DNA from: Cherax quadricarinatus
Lineage: Eukaryota > Arthropoda > Malacostraca > Decapoda > Parastacidae
Length of the DNA: 64,000 nt
Direction: 5' to 3'
Assembly (NCBI RefSeq): GCF_038502225.1
Contig: NC_091298.1
Coordinates: forward strand, 29,855,333 to 29,919,332
Shown: piece after piece, positions 1 through 12,059 of the stretch
How positions within the stretch are numbered: the first letter of the stretch is position 1
How the letters are laid out: every line of letters starts with the position of its first letter
Made by a program: the position numbers and the translations under genes
Notes under the pieces: model-generated
Databases searched by the model: none
The model's input: only the letters and a program-made list of their open reading frames with translations
What the model was told of the DNA's origin: nothing

Positions 1-469
1 GTGAGCAGAGTGAGGCTGTATATAGCCACTATTAGCTTGGGATCCTCACTTGCTTTCGTTCCTGCAATGTAATCATGGCGCTCGTCCATGCTCAAGTCGA
101 GCTTCTAGGAACTTCGCTGCTTTCCAGATAATTAGAGTCGCCTCCCTGTTTACCCATGTGATATGCCTCTTGAAATATTGTTTTGCCTGTTATTCCTGTG
201 AAATTTGTCTGTGTATGGTTTGTTTGTTCAACATTTTTTATGATAATTTCTGTCATACCCTTCGTGTTGTGTTGCGGGTATTTGTTTCCATATACTAATC
301 TGGTTTATATGGATCGAGTAATAGCTTATATACCTACTTGTTTTTAATGCACTTCTACTGATTTTCAGGGACCTAATAATACTCGTGAAACTGTGTTTTT
401 TGTTTCACTACTATTTCATCTATTTTCACTTCCTGAAAACTGGAAGTGCTTTTCCTGGTGTTTTCATGG
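1..469. other. No recognisable feature
   Basis: T-rich sequence. The 82-residue open frame at 50-298 (+) has no motif I recognise. It may be further LINE remnant. Confidence 0.4.
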
Positions 470-1020
470 TTTATTTGCATCTTTTGGTACCAGTTATTTT
501 CCCTGACTCTCCTGTCTCTCTGGCGGTAAATTTCGTATGATGCTCGCTCACTGATATTTCTCCTTGTGTGGTGCCTGCTGAACCTCCTTTTTTAGACTGT
601 ACTTTTTGCCCAGTGTTCTTGTATATCAAAACGGACAAGGGCCAAAGAAGTGAACCTTTAATGTGTTCCACTCTTCATCCTTGCTAATGTTGCCTGCTGC
701 TCTAGTTTCGTATATTAGCCTCCAGTATGGGACTGTGTGGCAAACTTTCTTACACATTACGAGGTTATATCGGTTACAGTGTTACAGAACTCTTGCAGAT
801 TTGCAAGACAGGATTTGCCATCTCTGAATCTGTGCTGGTTGCCTTTATGTATTAGTTTCTTTATTGGTGCTCTGTTCTCTTTCTATTTTTTGAGTACTTT
901 AGATGGTATCATTATTCTTAGTCATTCTCCTGGTGGAAAAACACATGTCTCTCTGCTAAATACCTCATTTCCTTCGGTTCGAACATCCGTCTTGATGCCC
1001 TTCTTTAAACCTAACTGAGA
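470..1020 (-). pseudogene. CR1-like LINE reverse transcriptase fragment, decayed
   Basis: Read on the minus strand, about 860-805 encodes QHRFRDGKSCLANLQEF, which matches the conserved RT block seen as QHGF-x-GRSC-x-NL-x-EF in CR1-group non-LTR elements. About 670-615 encodes EEWNTLKVHFFGPCPF followed by a stop, a separate piece I cannot place in a domain. Stops and frame changes break the reading, so it cannot make an active enzyme. The order of blocks does not continue from the neighbouring fragment at 1.24-2.11 kb, so the two are separate or rearranged copies. Family membership rests on motif recognition only. Confidence 0.55.
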
Positions 1021-1239
1021 TTTGCTGTGTGTTTAACTAGGTGAGGGTAACATATCAGCACTGCATACTCGAGATAGATGCGAGTATGAGTGCGTATTCT
1101 CACATAATAGTAGTGCATATGAGAGGTTTCTATATATGTATCTGTATTTGAGCTTGCATAGTGTTTCATCAAGTTGTACTCACCTCGTTGATGTTGCAGG
1201 GATCATCCTCAGCTCCTGGTTCTGCCTCTCAGTTGCCCA

Positions 1240-2110
1240 TGAAAGGTTTCTCTGTATTTTAGCTTTTATGGGACTTATCATGCCTTCTCTAAGACTGTGC
1301 ATGAAGTCAGTTTCTATATTTGTTCAAAATGAAATAGAATTGTCTGAGGACCATGCGTATAATTTGTCTCGTTAGTTTCCACCTGTCCTCCCTCACCTGC
1401 GATCCCTCTTTATCAAAGTCTGTGTGGTCAGTAAGTTTATAGGTGTTTATAAATTCCTAAGAAATTTCATTGTAACACATCCTCTTACTCCAGGATCAGT
1501 CTCGTAGCTAATCCGTGGTCTTTCTCTAGTTTCTGGACGTGTTTGTTCAGAAAGAGACAGTGTTGAGGTACTCTTAATGGAGTACTGAAATTCTGCCCGA
1601 CGTTCATACGGTTACGCTGATATTCGGTTAATAATCACCTCGGATTGAATGCTTGGTGTTGCGCTTACACCAAGGTCCTTTGCCTGAGGTTTGTACTCTC
1701 CTGTCTTTCTAACCCGTATTTTATATCCGATCATCTTTCTCACCCAGTTTTCTTAGAGGCTCTTACTTGGGTTTAAGTCTAATAGCCACCCGTTAGATCA
1801 GTCTGTCAAAACCTTCTCCTGTATTCCCTGGTAACTAGTGCACTGGTTAACTTTATATAATCTACAAATAAAGAGTTATAGGACACCGTCTCGTCGGGCA
1901 TGCTACTTACTTTTATCAGGTGTTAGCATTTCTAGGCTGGACTTCTGTGACACAACTCTTGACACTCGTCCGCTAGGTATTCCTTGATCCAGTTTAGTGT
2001 TTCTCCTGTTATTCCTGAATGGTCTCTCAGTTAGGGAATTAATTTCTTGTAGGATACTGTTTCAAATGATATGTCTTTTACATTCCAAGAAAATGCAGAC
2101 CTCTTAACGC
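1240..2110 (-). pseudogene. CR1-like LINE RT palm and C-terminal fragment, decayed
   Basis: The minus-strand reading carries a clear RT segment near 2090-1960. It has a degraded version of the FLDCxKAFDTVPHxxL block, then HSGITGETLNWIKEYLADE, the usual motif after the first catalytic aspartate. Further on (about 1740-1680) comes MIGYKIRVRKTGEYKPQAK, then a KDLGV-like turn and INRIS, typical of the post-RT region of CR1-group LINEs. There are several stops. The catalytic FADD box lies in a decayed part and I could not confirm it. It is a dead retrotransposon remnant with no sign of a host gene. Confidence 0.6.
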
Positions 2111-2456
2111 CTTCTGTCCTGTTAAATCTTTGTTACTTTGTAATAGAGTTCCAGTAAGTTACTGTGGCAGAATTTACCTTCTATGGTGCGATGTTGGCTT
2201 TTCACACCATGCCTGTCCTGGTGCTCCACCACTCTTCATGTCTTCTAATGTTTATATATCCATTTATCCTGGGGTAATATTTGCTGTTTTCCAGCTTTCG
2301 GGAGAGTATTTTCTTCAACAAACTGTAGATTTAGCTGGAGGGTTGCAATCTCTCTTCTCTCTGAGTCCACGAAGACACATTATCAAGTCTAGTTACTGTT
2401 ATCATGCCCAGTTGGCTTAGCAGGCTTCTTCACTTCACATTCTGTGGTGTTGATAT

Positions 2457-3140
2457 TTGTCAGTTTCTTCTGTTGAGGGTCTAGATGAATCACATTCATG
2501 GGCTTCTTTCCCGCTTCTCTCTTCCTTTTCAACAGTTTTCCCTTACCTCCCAACCTCATCTTCCTTACAACCTCTTCTCCATCTCGACCTCATCTTCTCT
2601 ATCTCTACCTCCTCTAGTTCCTATTTACCTCCTCTCGGTCCTTACAACCTCCTCAAGTCCCTTTCAACTTCTTTTGTTGCTCTCTACCGTCTCTCGTTCC
2701 TCTCTTACCTCTCTGCCTCCACTCTTCTTCATCTCTACATTCTGTCTTTACTGCCCTTCCTCCCACTCTGCCTTCTTCCCTCCCTCCATTCCTCCCTGTT
2801 ACCCCCCTCTTTCTCACTGTGTTTCTTCTCTGAATCCATCCTAGTTCTCTGCCTCCTGCCCTCCCTCTCCATTCCCTTCTCTACCTTCCTATCTATCTCC
2901 TAATCCACTCTTGGCCCTTTTCTTTCCGTTTCCTTCCTAACTCCTCTTCATCATTCTCTACCTCGTTTCTTCCCTCTATATTCCATTACCTTGCCGTTTC
3001 TTTCCCTCCCGTTACGCAGTTTTGCCTCGCACTGTCCCTTCATCTCTCTCTTCCTCCTCCTCATCCTTTCTGCCTTCTTCCCTCCCTTTCTTCCTCCTTC
3101 CCTCCCTTTCTTCCTCCTTCCCTCCCTCCCTGCTGTTGTC
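2457..3140. repeat. Homopyrimidine (C/T) tract
   Basis: The plus strand is almost only C and T, with repeats such as TTCCTCCTTCCCTCCC near 3080-3135. Open frames of 119 and 148 codons here are Ser/Leu/Pro-rich low complexity produced by the base composition and are not called as genes. Long homopurine-homopyrimidine tracts can form triplex DNA; that is a known property of such sequence, not something shown here. Confidence 0.85.
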
Positions 3141-3239
3141 GGTGGAGCTCGACCAGGTGGTTTTAATGCTCTGACATACACGCTCTGGCCTACCCATGAA
3201 GATTATTTGCAACCTGTTTGATATAATTTGTTGTGTTGG

Positions 3240-3535
3240 AGTAGAAATGTTGGGTTGTTATTGTTGGAGAAGAAATGTTATTGTTCGAGTAGAAATGTTG
3301 CTAGTGCTGGAGTAAAAATATTGTTATTGTTGGAGTAGGAATGTTATCAAGTTACTGTTGGAGTAGGAATGTTATCAAGTTACTGTTGGAGTAGGAATGT
3401 TATCAAGTTACCGTTGGAGTAGGAATGTTATCAAGTTACTGTTGGAGTAGGAATGTTATCGAGCTACTGTTGGAGTAGAAATGTTATCAAGTTACTGTTG
3501 GAGTAGGAATGTTATCAAGTTACTGTTAGAATAGT
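3240..3535. repeat. Minisatellite, 28-bp unit
   Basis: The unit GTTGGAGTAGGAATGTTATC plus AAGTTACT repeats about seven times from about 3340 to 3535. Shorter, diverged relatives (GTTGGAGTAGAAATGTT-like) lie from 3235 and suggest growth from an older, more variable core. One unit differs by GAGC for AAGT. Confidence 0.9.
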
Positions 3536-3539
3536 AAAG

Positions 3540-5290
3540 TTTGTAACATCTGTGCTGAAGTAACAATGTTTATAAGAGTTGTCTTGGAGTAGTAATGACA
3601 CCGTGATATTACTTTAGCTTCTGTTTATCTTTCAGTCCAGTAACTCTGTTTAAGATTGTTTTTTTTTTCAGGTAAGACACTGTTGCTGTGGTGGCGGGAA
3701 CGAAGATCCTTCCTCTCTGTAAGTACCTCTGGTGTGAGTGCCTTTGGTGTGAGCACCTCGGGTGTGAGCACCTCTTATGATAGTTTCCGTCAACATTTAC
3801 TGTAATATAGAGTTATAATGATAAGACCAGTGTAACCGTAGCATGGAAATTAATTTTTAATAAAAAGTATATAAAAAACTTATATAAAAAGGCACATGGT
3901 AAAACAGTATTTGCAAAGATTAGAGGTGCACATTTTCCCCATTGAAAGGTAATATAATGCATTAATATTATCTCTACCTCGCTGGTAAGTCAAAAAACTG
4001 TAGACCGAAATGTGGTACAAATGTCCTCATAAGTTCACACATTCACTTGTTACCTGGCTGGTTGGTTAATTGGGATTTATGCCTAATGACTACTCACTGC
4101 GTAATTAAGTCTACGTATCACCTGCTCATTATCAGTCACGACTAATATAATAAATATACTAGGGATTAAAGTAAACTTTTAATTCTCATTCCCTGGCAGA
4201 CAATCACTTCTCACTGTATATATACTCGTATATTCCGGTGATGAAAGTTTCTGAACTTCTGGCATACTGAGGGATGAAAGGGAAATTAGAGAGGGGAAAG
4301 GCGTGCACAGGTTCTACCGCACACCCAGACCGTGTCGCCTCCACAAGACATGCGCTAACACAACAGCTGCTGGGAAAGTTACTAAATCTTGTATAAGTGT
4401 AGAATATTATTACTTTCTTCCAACTTCATGAAGAGCAGTCAGGCGGCGGGATTAATTAGTATTCTGGTTGTCCTACTGCAAGCACTCATGCGTGGAGCAG
4501 GACAATCACACCTTATTTTCCTTCCTGCTTGAGCTGCATTCTGTCAAGACGATGATATCGCCGACAGTGGTTATACAATGTTGCTCCATTAGCTACTGTA
4601 CTATCAATAAATGTTTATGCTGAATTGTACACCAGCTGATGTAGTTGATGTAGGTTTGTGCAGTAAGGGAAGAGCTTACACTCATCTGGTCAACGCAGAT
4701 CCTCTGGTGTCTCTTCTTGGAAAATTTGACATCGTTCGTACTCCATCTTCAACAAGTCACCTGAAACAAAACCAAAAATATTTTCAGCGCTGCGTTATCA
4801 GAGAAACGTATCCAAAAATATGTCATGTCTTCAGACCCCTATACCTCAACGCACACGATAAGGACAGAGCATAGTGCAGCATAAATTTTTAATGCGAATC
4901 ATAGGAGGCATTTTCAAGTTATCACATTATAACTAATATCCAATTTTCTTCAGTAAATTAGGACTTTCACAGCTTATAGCTAACTCAAACCTTCCAAAAG
5001 GAAACACTATTTTTGAAGCCAAACTGAAGAGCCATTTTCTTGTTATCTCGTAGAGACCAAAGTTCTAAAATACACCATGTTACACCCCTCGGAGGTAGCC
5101 ACCTTCCCCGGTGGCATATTGCGTGTCTTGCTGGCTTTTTTTCATTTAATATTATATTATCTGTATCTTCATTAGTAGGTAAAATGAAGAACTGTGCTTT
5201 ATAATATTATCTGGCCTTAATTTAGTTAGCTGTATAAATAGGTAGGATGTTTCGGTGGTCTAAACAACTGATACAGCTGTTAAGTACCCG
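3540..5290. other. No gene recognised; A/T-rich intergenic sequence
   Basis: Contains a poly-T run at 3659-3669 and three short copies of GGTGTGAG(C/T)(A/G)CCT near 3728-3775. The 87-codon frame at 4611-4874 (+) has no recognisable motif. The segment at about 4980-5130 encodes NLPKGNTIFEAKLKSHFL-like residues and could be the tail of another retroelement, but I cannot assign it. Confidence 0.4.
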
Positions 5291-5899
5291 ATTGACGTTT
5301 AGCCACCGACCCCACTCAGTCCGAGATGACGTCTGTCTGGGCCATCTGGCCTGGTGCATCTCACTTATTGGAGTTATCCCTCTGGTCCCAATTGAGGGTC
5401 CTTAGTGACCCTTCAGCACCTTGGACGGCATTATTCAGAAATCTCTAGGATAGTGTGAATCTCTGTCTTGGGGGCACTTGTGATTGTCACTAGATCAACA
5501 CAGAGTATGTTTAAGTGACATTGATGAAATGGGGACGATGAGAAAGTTCTCTTAGACACACTCGCCTAAGAACTCCTTTATGTGTAGAACGTGCCGATAT
5601 TCACTTTGTGTTTTATGAAAGCTGTCACGGATCGCTTGAGAGTAGTGAATGCTCTACGGTCTGAGTATGCTGCGGTGTACTAGTGAATTTTGAAGTGTTA
5701 CTTCTTCAGACTTGTTGAGATTGAGTCGGGCAAAGAGTTATATTATTTATATCAAATGTCTTTGTGATACCAGAGCCATTCAGTGTTATATCTGCCCGTG
5801 TAACTTGTAACTTGCTTAACTTGCTTAACTTTTGACTGCCATGAGCTTCCGTCCTCTGTATATATTGCAGGACAGCGTTTGCAAGTATGAAAGGTGATC

Positions 5900-6867
5900 C
5901 CTACACCGCAACAGTGTAGAAAGTGCTGGCGTTTTGGTCATCTAGCAAAATATTGAAGGTCCTTGGCCGAATGCCCAGTCTGTGGTGCCGACGACCATGC
6001 CAATAAGTCTTATAGTCTACCTCCCTCTTGCCTTAATTGTCATAAGGCTCACCCATCTTACTCTCAGTGCTGCCATGTTTACTTAAATGAGCGTGACATC
6101 CGTTGTCTCAAGGAGGCAGAAGGCCTCCCATATGCTATGGCAGTCTCTCATTTGAAACAGGGAAACTTCCCTGTATTTCTTCTTCTCGAGTTACTAAATG
6201 TCCCCCTTCCTCTGGGGTCCCAACTTCTGCAGCCTCCTCTGTGGTCACTCCTTCCAAAGTCACCCCTGTTTCTATTTATTTTGCTGTCCTGGACTCTGAG
6301 GTCCCTACCTCGGCACTTCATTCTGTTCTCATCTCTTCCTCTTCTCACTCACAAGTTTGTGTCTACAAGACCTCGTACAACACCTACTCCCCATCGCCGC
6401 TCTCCTTCTCCGAAGTCCAAAACATGCCCATTATTAAAATATTTAACCCCTCTCTTCTGCAACCTGCACATTTTTCCTTTCTAGTCTCTGTACCTGGTTC
6501 TTCACCTCTAACTGGCTTTGTTACGAGTATGGAGGTTCATCCTCCTCCTCTTACAGTACCTTCTTCCCCTGTCCCCTCTCAAGTTTCTTCCTCTTCTGCC
6601 ACCTCCCAGGTCACTTCCTCTCCTGTCCCCTCCCAAGCTTCTTCTCCAGTTCCCTCTACCCTTTCGTCCCCTCCTACTTTAGTACAGTCCATCGTCACGC
6701 CGATCTTTACTCACCCTCCTTCTTCCATCTCCAATATTGTACCACATACAACATCCTTGTCCTCTGAAACACTTGAAGCTATCTCAGAATATATTGAGGA
6801 GACTAGACCATTGATGGACACTGATCCACCTCCTGTTCCTCCTCCTCACTCTTCTCCATCTGCATAA
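5900..6867 (+). pseudogene. ORF1 (gag-like) with zinc knuckles
   Basis: The first knuckle reads CRKCWRFGHLAKY and then a TGA exactly where the last cysteine of C-x2-C-x4-H-x4-C should be (about 5955), so a cysteine codon has become a stop. The next residues (from 5963) give CPVCGADDHANKS and PPSCLNCHKAHPSYSQCC, further Cys/His pairs. Around 6110-6160 the reading shifts by one frame and continues as a long Ser/Pro/Val-rich tail to 6867, normal for arthropod ORF1 proteins. ORF1 proteins bind the element RNA. Two lesions show loss of function. Confidence 0.75.
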
Positions 6868-7149
6868 CTCCTTTCATCGCAGCATCCCAATCCTTCGCTG
6901 CTTAAAAGTTTTCCACTGCCTCCACAAGTGGACTTTTTTAGCCCTACTAGTCCGTAGATACAAGAACCCGAATTACGCTCCGCTGTTGTCCATCTCGTCT
7001 CGGGCTACGATTTCTTAAGTTCATCGGATCCTTTTCCCAATGGATCCTTTAATTAAAGTGCACTTCTTATACGCACTGGTATTCCATACTATCAGCTCTT
7101 TGTTCATACTTCACTGCATTACACTGCAGCCCATATAAACTTGATTAAG

Positions 7150-7640
7150 CGGTATACAATCTGTTCTTTGTATCTCTCCTTCTCGGGCATTATCTATCCC
7201 AGAAGTTGCATTTCTGGTTTCTTCCTTACCACCACCACTTCTGTTACTAGGCGATTTTAATGCCCATCATTTCCTCGGGGGGGGTGGGGGTTCCCTGTAA
7301 CTCCTGCGGCATTAAGTTGGAGTCTTTTCTCGCTTCTCTCCCCCTCCATGTTTTAAATACGGATGCTCCAACCCATTTTGATCCTCTTACTCATTCTCTC
7401 TTGCATCGATCACTTGGTATGCTCTTCCGCAACTGTTCTAGACTTCACCTGGTCTGTCCTCCCGGACTTGCATGACATCGATCATTTTCCAATCATCCTT
7501 ACTTCTTCATATTCACGACCTCCTCATAGCCCATGCTGGCAGTTTGACCGAGCGGATTGGGACCTTTACTCGCATCTAACTGCTTTTAGTGAGGTTCCTT
7601 CTTCGTCCACAGTTGATGAGCATTTTACACCTCTTCTCAA
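7150..7640 (+). pseudogene. AP-type endonuclease domain of the LINE, frameshifted
   Basis: The motif LLLGDFNAHH (about 7240-7275) and, further on, LPDLHDIDHFPI (about 7465-7500) are the D-x-N and S/D-x-H signatures of the APE-like endonuclease that nicks the target in non-LTR elements. A G-run at 7278-7290 coincides with a frame change, so replication slippage there is a likely cause of the break. Family assignment is firm; activity is excluded by the frame breaks. Confidence 0.7.
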
Positions 7641-7682
7641 CCCTCAGTTTTAACTGCAGCTTCACATTCTAAACCCCAAACT

Positions 7683-8880
7683 TTGGGCAGGCTTTCTCAG
7701 AAGTGCGTGCCTTGGTGGTCTCCTGCTTGTGCTTGGGCAGTACATTTGAAACGTGCTGTGTGGGGCAGGTACAGGTACAATAGAACCACAGAGAGACTCC
7801 TTGATTTTAAAAAGAGAGCAATCACTTTCCATGTCATCCATGACGTTGAATGCACTTGCTGGCAGGATTATGTTTCTACCATCGCTTCTGCTTCCTCTAT
7901 TAGTGCAGTCTGGAAAAAAGTACGGAAACTGAGTGGTAAATACTCTCCTGACCCAATTCCTGTTCTTCGGGTTGCCGGTATTGATATCGCAAACCCTCTT
8001 GATGTTGCCTCTGAAATTGGTAATCATCTTGTCCGTATCTCTCAGGGGCTTCATCTATGCCCCTCTTTTCATCCCTCAAAGTCTGCCAGAGAGTTAGAGC
8101 CCTTAAACTTTTCTTCTATCAGAGAAGAATCTTATAATATGCCTTTTACACTTCTGGAACTGGAGGCAACACTCTCAGCTTCCCGATCATTGGCAGCTGG
8201 GACTTACGGCATTCATATTCGTATGCTACAGCATTTACATCGGTCAACCCTTGCAGTCCTCTTACGACTCTTTAACTTATTTGGTCACAAGTTCTTCCTC
8301 AGCTGTGGAAATCTGCCATTGTTCTCCCTTTCTACAAACCTGGTACTACGGGACATAATGCCTCCCACTATCGTCCCATTGCTCTTACCAGTGCAGTTTG
8401 CAAGGTGATGGAAGGTTTAGTAAATAGACGTTTGACGCGGTATTGACACACGCAACAGTCTCTCCACTAGTCAGTATGACTTTCGCAAGGGCCATTCTAG
8501 CATTGACCCCCCCTTATTACGCTTAGATACGTATGCTCATAATGCCTTTGCCAATAACCGTTCAGCTATTGCCATCTTTTTTTGACCTTGAGAAGGCATA
8601 TGACACAACTTGGAGGTATAATATCTTGGCCCAGGCACACTCCTTAGGCCTCCGAGGCAATTTACTGTTTTTCCTTAAGAATTTCTTAAGTGAAAGACAC
8701 TTCCGTGGTTGGGTTAATAATATGCTTTCCCCTGATTTTGTCCAAGCTGAAGATGTCCCCCAGGGGTGTGTTCTGAGCACAACACTTTTTATGTCCTGGC
8801 TATTAATGATCTGGCCTCTATTCTTCCATCCAATATTTGGTAATCGCTCTATGTTGATGACTTCGCTATAGCTTGTGCAG
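7683..8880 (+). pseudogene. Reverse transcriptase domain of the LINE, frameshifted
   Basis: The frame 7683-8408 holds the pre-RT region and LAAGTYGIHIRMLQHLHRS, equivalent to the GPDGI-type block. The frame 8533-8871 holds FFDLEKAYDTTWRYNILAQ with the first catalytic Asp, then VPQGCVLSTTLF. The YVDDFA box is present at about 8850-8875 but in a different frame from the preceding block. At least two frameshifts and a stop-containing gap at 8409-8532 separate the blocks. Confidence 0.75.
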
Positions 8881-9356
8881 GCGCTGTCTCCTCATTGGAG
8901 TTTCCAGCATGCGGCCAACCATGTTTATAACTGGGCCACCACTCATGGGTTTAAATTTTCTAGTACTAAAACTCACCAAATTACTTTCACTAGACGTTCT
9001 GTTGTCTCTGATCATCCATTGTACCTATATGGCTCGCGTATCCCAGAACGTGATATGGTTAGGTTTCTCGGCCTTCTGTTTGTAGGTTATCCTGGAAACC
9101 TCACATTACCTCTCTGAAGGCAACTTGTTATAGCCGGCTGAACCTCCTTAAAACACTCGCTCATCTTTCATGGGGGGCTGACTGTAGAACTCTCCTTCGA
9201 CTACATTCAGCCCTAATTTTATTGAAATTCGATTATGGCGGCCTCTCCTGCAACTCTAGCCTTAATCCCATCCATCACCAGGGATTACGGTTATGCCTCA
9301 GTGCTTTTCGCTCTTAACTGGTTGAGAGCCTCTATGCAGCGGCGAATATTCCATCC

Positions 9357-10328
9357 TTGTCTGATCGCCGTGATGCTCATTGCCTTCGCTATTATGTTTA
9401 CTTTCATGACCTCCACAGTCCTTCCATATATAGGATAGTCACTGATGTTAGTAGACGTTCTTTATTTGTTCGTCGCCCCTGTTTACTCTGTCCCTTTTCT
9501 CTTTGCCTACATTCGCTCTTGTCTTCTCTTCATTTACCACCTTTCTATGTTCATGTAGCTTCTCGCTTCTCCCTATTCCCTTGGGAAGTTTCCACGGTTC
9601 ATATCTGTTCTTTCCCACTACCATGCACGAAAGCCCAACTTCCTAGAGTGGCTTCTCTTTCTCTTTTTCTTAACCACTTCCGATCTCATTCTCATGCCAT
9701 CGCAGTGTACACTGATGGTTCCAAGTCTTCAGACGGCATCAGATTCGCAGCAGTGTTTCCAGACAGCGTTGTACGAGGGCATTTATTATTCCCGGCTAAC
9801 ATTTTTATGGCTGAATTGTATGCCATTCTCGTAGCATTTACCTGTATTGCATCTGTAGCTGTGTCACCATTTGTGGTCGTTTCAGACTCCTTTAGTGCTT
9901 TACAAGCTATACGAAAATTTGATACACCTCATCCCCTGGTTCTTCATATCCAACTTTGGTTACGCCCTATCTCTAGCAAGCACAAACATGTTTTTTGTTG
10001 GGTCCCTGGTCATGTTGACGTACAGAGCAATAAACAGGCAGACACTGCTGCACTGTCAGCAGTATATGACTTCCCAGTTTCATATAGAGGTATTCCATTC
10101 ATTGACTATTTTGCTGTACTTGCTACTCACCTTCACACCCGTTGGCAACAATGTTGGCGTGATCTGCTCCATAATAAACTACAATCTGTTAAACTGAGGA
10201 TAGGGTTCTGGCCGTCTTCTTATCATCACTGTCGAGGTTGGGAGACTACTCTCTCCCGTCTTCGCATCGGCTACACTCGTTTTACTCAGGGGTATCTCAT
10301 GGAGAGGCTCCCTGTTCCTCTTTGTTAA
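9357..10328 (+). CDS. RNase H domain of the LINE, open frame
   Basis: This 323-codon frame is the longest intact piece of the element. It carries all four RNase H carboxylates in context: YTDGSKSSDG (about 9708-9737), MAELYAI (about 9810), VVSDSFSALQAI (about 9875) and NKQADTAALSA (about 10030). WVPGHVDVQ, the usual H-containing block, lies just before the last one. Downstream residues HCRGWETTLSRLRIGYTRFT match the Cys/His tail seen in such elements. RNase H removes the RNA strand from the RNA-DNA hybrid during integration. The start codon is arbitrary because the original polyprotein began far upstream, so this is a surviving fragment, not an independent gene. Confidence 0.7.
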   Translation: MSDRRDAHCLRYYVYFHDLHSPSIYRIVTDVSRRSLFVRRPCLLCPFSLCLHSLLSSLHLPPFYVHVASRFSLFPWEVSTVHICSFPLPCTKAQLPRVASLSLFLNHFRSHSHAIAVYTDGSKSSDGIRFAAVFPDSVVRGHLLFPANIFMAELYAILVAFTCIASVAVSPFVVVSDSFSALQAIRKFDTPHPLVLHIQLWLRPISSKHKHVFCWVPGHVDVQSNKQADTAALSAVYDFPVSYRGIPFIDYFAVLATHLHTRWQQCWRDLLHNKLQSVKLRIGFWPSSYHHCRGWETTLSRLRIGYTRFTQGYLMERLPVPLC

Positions 10329-10665
10329 CAAGCACGTAGAATTTACCTCCAACGTCGTCACCGCTCTACTGCCCTTATTTTACCTTTCCTTCTTGCTGAT
10401 GGACCCTTAACCTAGACTCTTTCATTGACTTTTTGAGAGCAACTGATTTACTGCACAAGCTCTGATGATGATGCCTCTAGTACTCCTCACAACCCTTTCT
10501 ACCTCAATCTCTTGCTACCCTCTACCCCTGCATTATCCACTGCCCCGCTGCATTCCATGACCTAATCATCCCTCTCCCTCTTGCTACCCAATACCCCTGT
10601 ATTCTTCCCTGCCCGCCGGTTTAGCGCTTCTTTTTTTTCATTATAATAATTGGAGGAAGTTAATG

Positions 10666-11556
10666 GAAGACAAGGACACTGTACCTAACAGTTTGCTGGT
10701 TCTGACATTTTTTTTTCTATAAAATTGGTAAATTGGCATCTACACAGCCCAAATTCATTACAAAATCACTTCCAATTTTCATACACCAACGCCTAAATCC
10801 CATCAGAAGAAACATAAGCAATTTTTTTTTATAAAATTGACATAGCTTAATGTGAAAGCCAAGATTTTCTTTTAATAAAGCCCATCATCACTAAAATTTC
10901 TGAAGACTAATCAATTGCTCCAACTCCAAAGATTTCAAGTTTTTAACACTTTCATTAAAATTTCAAATTTATACCTACACAGTGTAAACTTTTGTAGTGT
11001 CATCTTTTTTATGCAATGCATCAGTGTTAATATTTTGAAATAGATAGGACGAGGCTTTCTTTAATTATTTATCCTTCAAAGAAGGTTTCTTAACTCTGGT
11101 GAGAGTTCTTGATCTAGGGAAATGAGTCTCTGCTCCAGTTTCCTGAGTTGAGCCTTAATTCCTTCCGCCGCCCCCCATCCCACCGTACAGGAGCTGTATA
11201 ATCCCAACGGGTTTAGCGCTCTCCCATAATAGTAATAATAATAATAATTTAGTTATTGAATAGAAATCAGTATCTCTATTGAATAAAATTGACGAATTGG
11301 GAATTATGCCGCCCAATAACGTTAGTTATCTGAATTAAATAAATACAGGGACATTGTAGTATAATCAGCTTGGTCTACGTGACCTGTCTAACCTGACCTA
11401 AATCTTTACAATATCCTCTGTTCTTGAGACAGTAAACTTTTCGCTAAGCTGATACTCTTCTTAGTAATCTAGTTGATACTTATCCTCCTTCCGCTGATGA
11501 TTCTAGTGTGTACTCCATTTCCTCCTATTCTTGTTTCTTCCAATGAGATCATAAAA
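10666..11556. other. Intergenic A/T-rich sequence with a second LINE tail
   Basis: Nothing coding is recognised. At 11195-11260 the text CCCAACGGGTTTAGCGCT followed by (AATAAT)n repeats the 3' end of the LINE at 5.3-10.7 kb, so a severely truncated copy ends here. Confidence 0.55.
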
Positions 11557-11830
11557 ACATAAGAAGGAGCACTACAGTAGCCCTACTGGCTTATGCTAGG
11601 CGGGTCCAAGTAAACTCTGTGGAGACAACAGCCACTCTATTTCTTACAAACTTAAAGAGCACCAAAGAAGTACATGTATTCGCCTTGCCAGCACTACAAA
11701 TACTCTTTTCTCTTATGTTAGAGATATTAGTCATCGTATGAACTGGTTCTATGTCAAAACTGTTTACTCTTCTTCTGGCCTTCACAGACTCCATCTTGTT
11801 GAAGCATCACTTATACACAGCTTTCCTAAA
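11557..11830 (-). mobile_element. Severely truncated LINE 3' end, minus strand
   Basis: ACATAAGAAGGAGCACTACA at about 11557 followed by CCTACTGGCTTATGCTAGGC is the reverse complement of the 3' end seen at 41020-41085 and 60820-60900 (GTAAGCCTGC... then TTCTTATGTT). Two to three members in one window indicate a shared repeat. The family is inferred to be CR1-like because the other two copies follow RT remnants. Confidence 0.5.
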
Positions 11831-12059
11831 AAGAATCTTTGTCTTGGCTTTGTCTCTGTGGATGCCTTCATTTTCCTTTCATTGGCAAGTGTAATTAGAC
11901 TTGACCTGATCTTTTTTTTTTTCCTCTCCTTCTCTTCCATATATTTCAGTTGCCTTTCTTGTTTTCTGCCTAGGTGGGTTGTGTCCAACAAGGGTTTTGT
12001 CCCGCAGGTAATTTTGTCCTAGGCCCGTGAACCATGAGCTCTCCTGCGGTTCTCTTCTG

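Larger units (their letters stand above)
5300..10665 (+). mobile_element. Non-LTR retrotransposon (I/Jockey group, RNase H-bearing), full structure but broken
   Basis: In order it holds a zinc-knuckle ORF1, an apurinic-type endonuclease, an RT and an RNase H, followed by a 3' end with TTTAGCGCTTCTTTTTTTTC and an ATAATAATT-like tail. The same tail occurs at 11195-11260 and 53648-53690, which supports 10665 as the 3' end. The 5' edge is uncertain: everything before the zinc knuckle is non-coding or too decayed to read, and 5300 is a guess. A resident RNase H is characteristic of I, LOA, R1-type and related clades. Frameshifts and stops in ORF1, EN and RT mean the copy is dead. Confidence 0.75.

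Noticed and set aside
2457..2903. 148-codon Ser/Leu-rich protein
   Set aside because: Produced by C/T-only sequence lacking stops; overlapping frame 2485-2844 is equally open.
4611..4874. 87-codon gene
   Set aside because: No recognisable motif, no supporting codon pattern or neighbours; left as unassigned.
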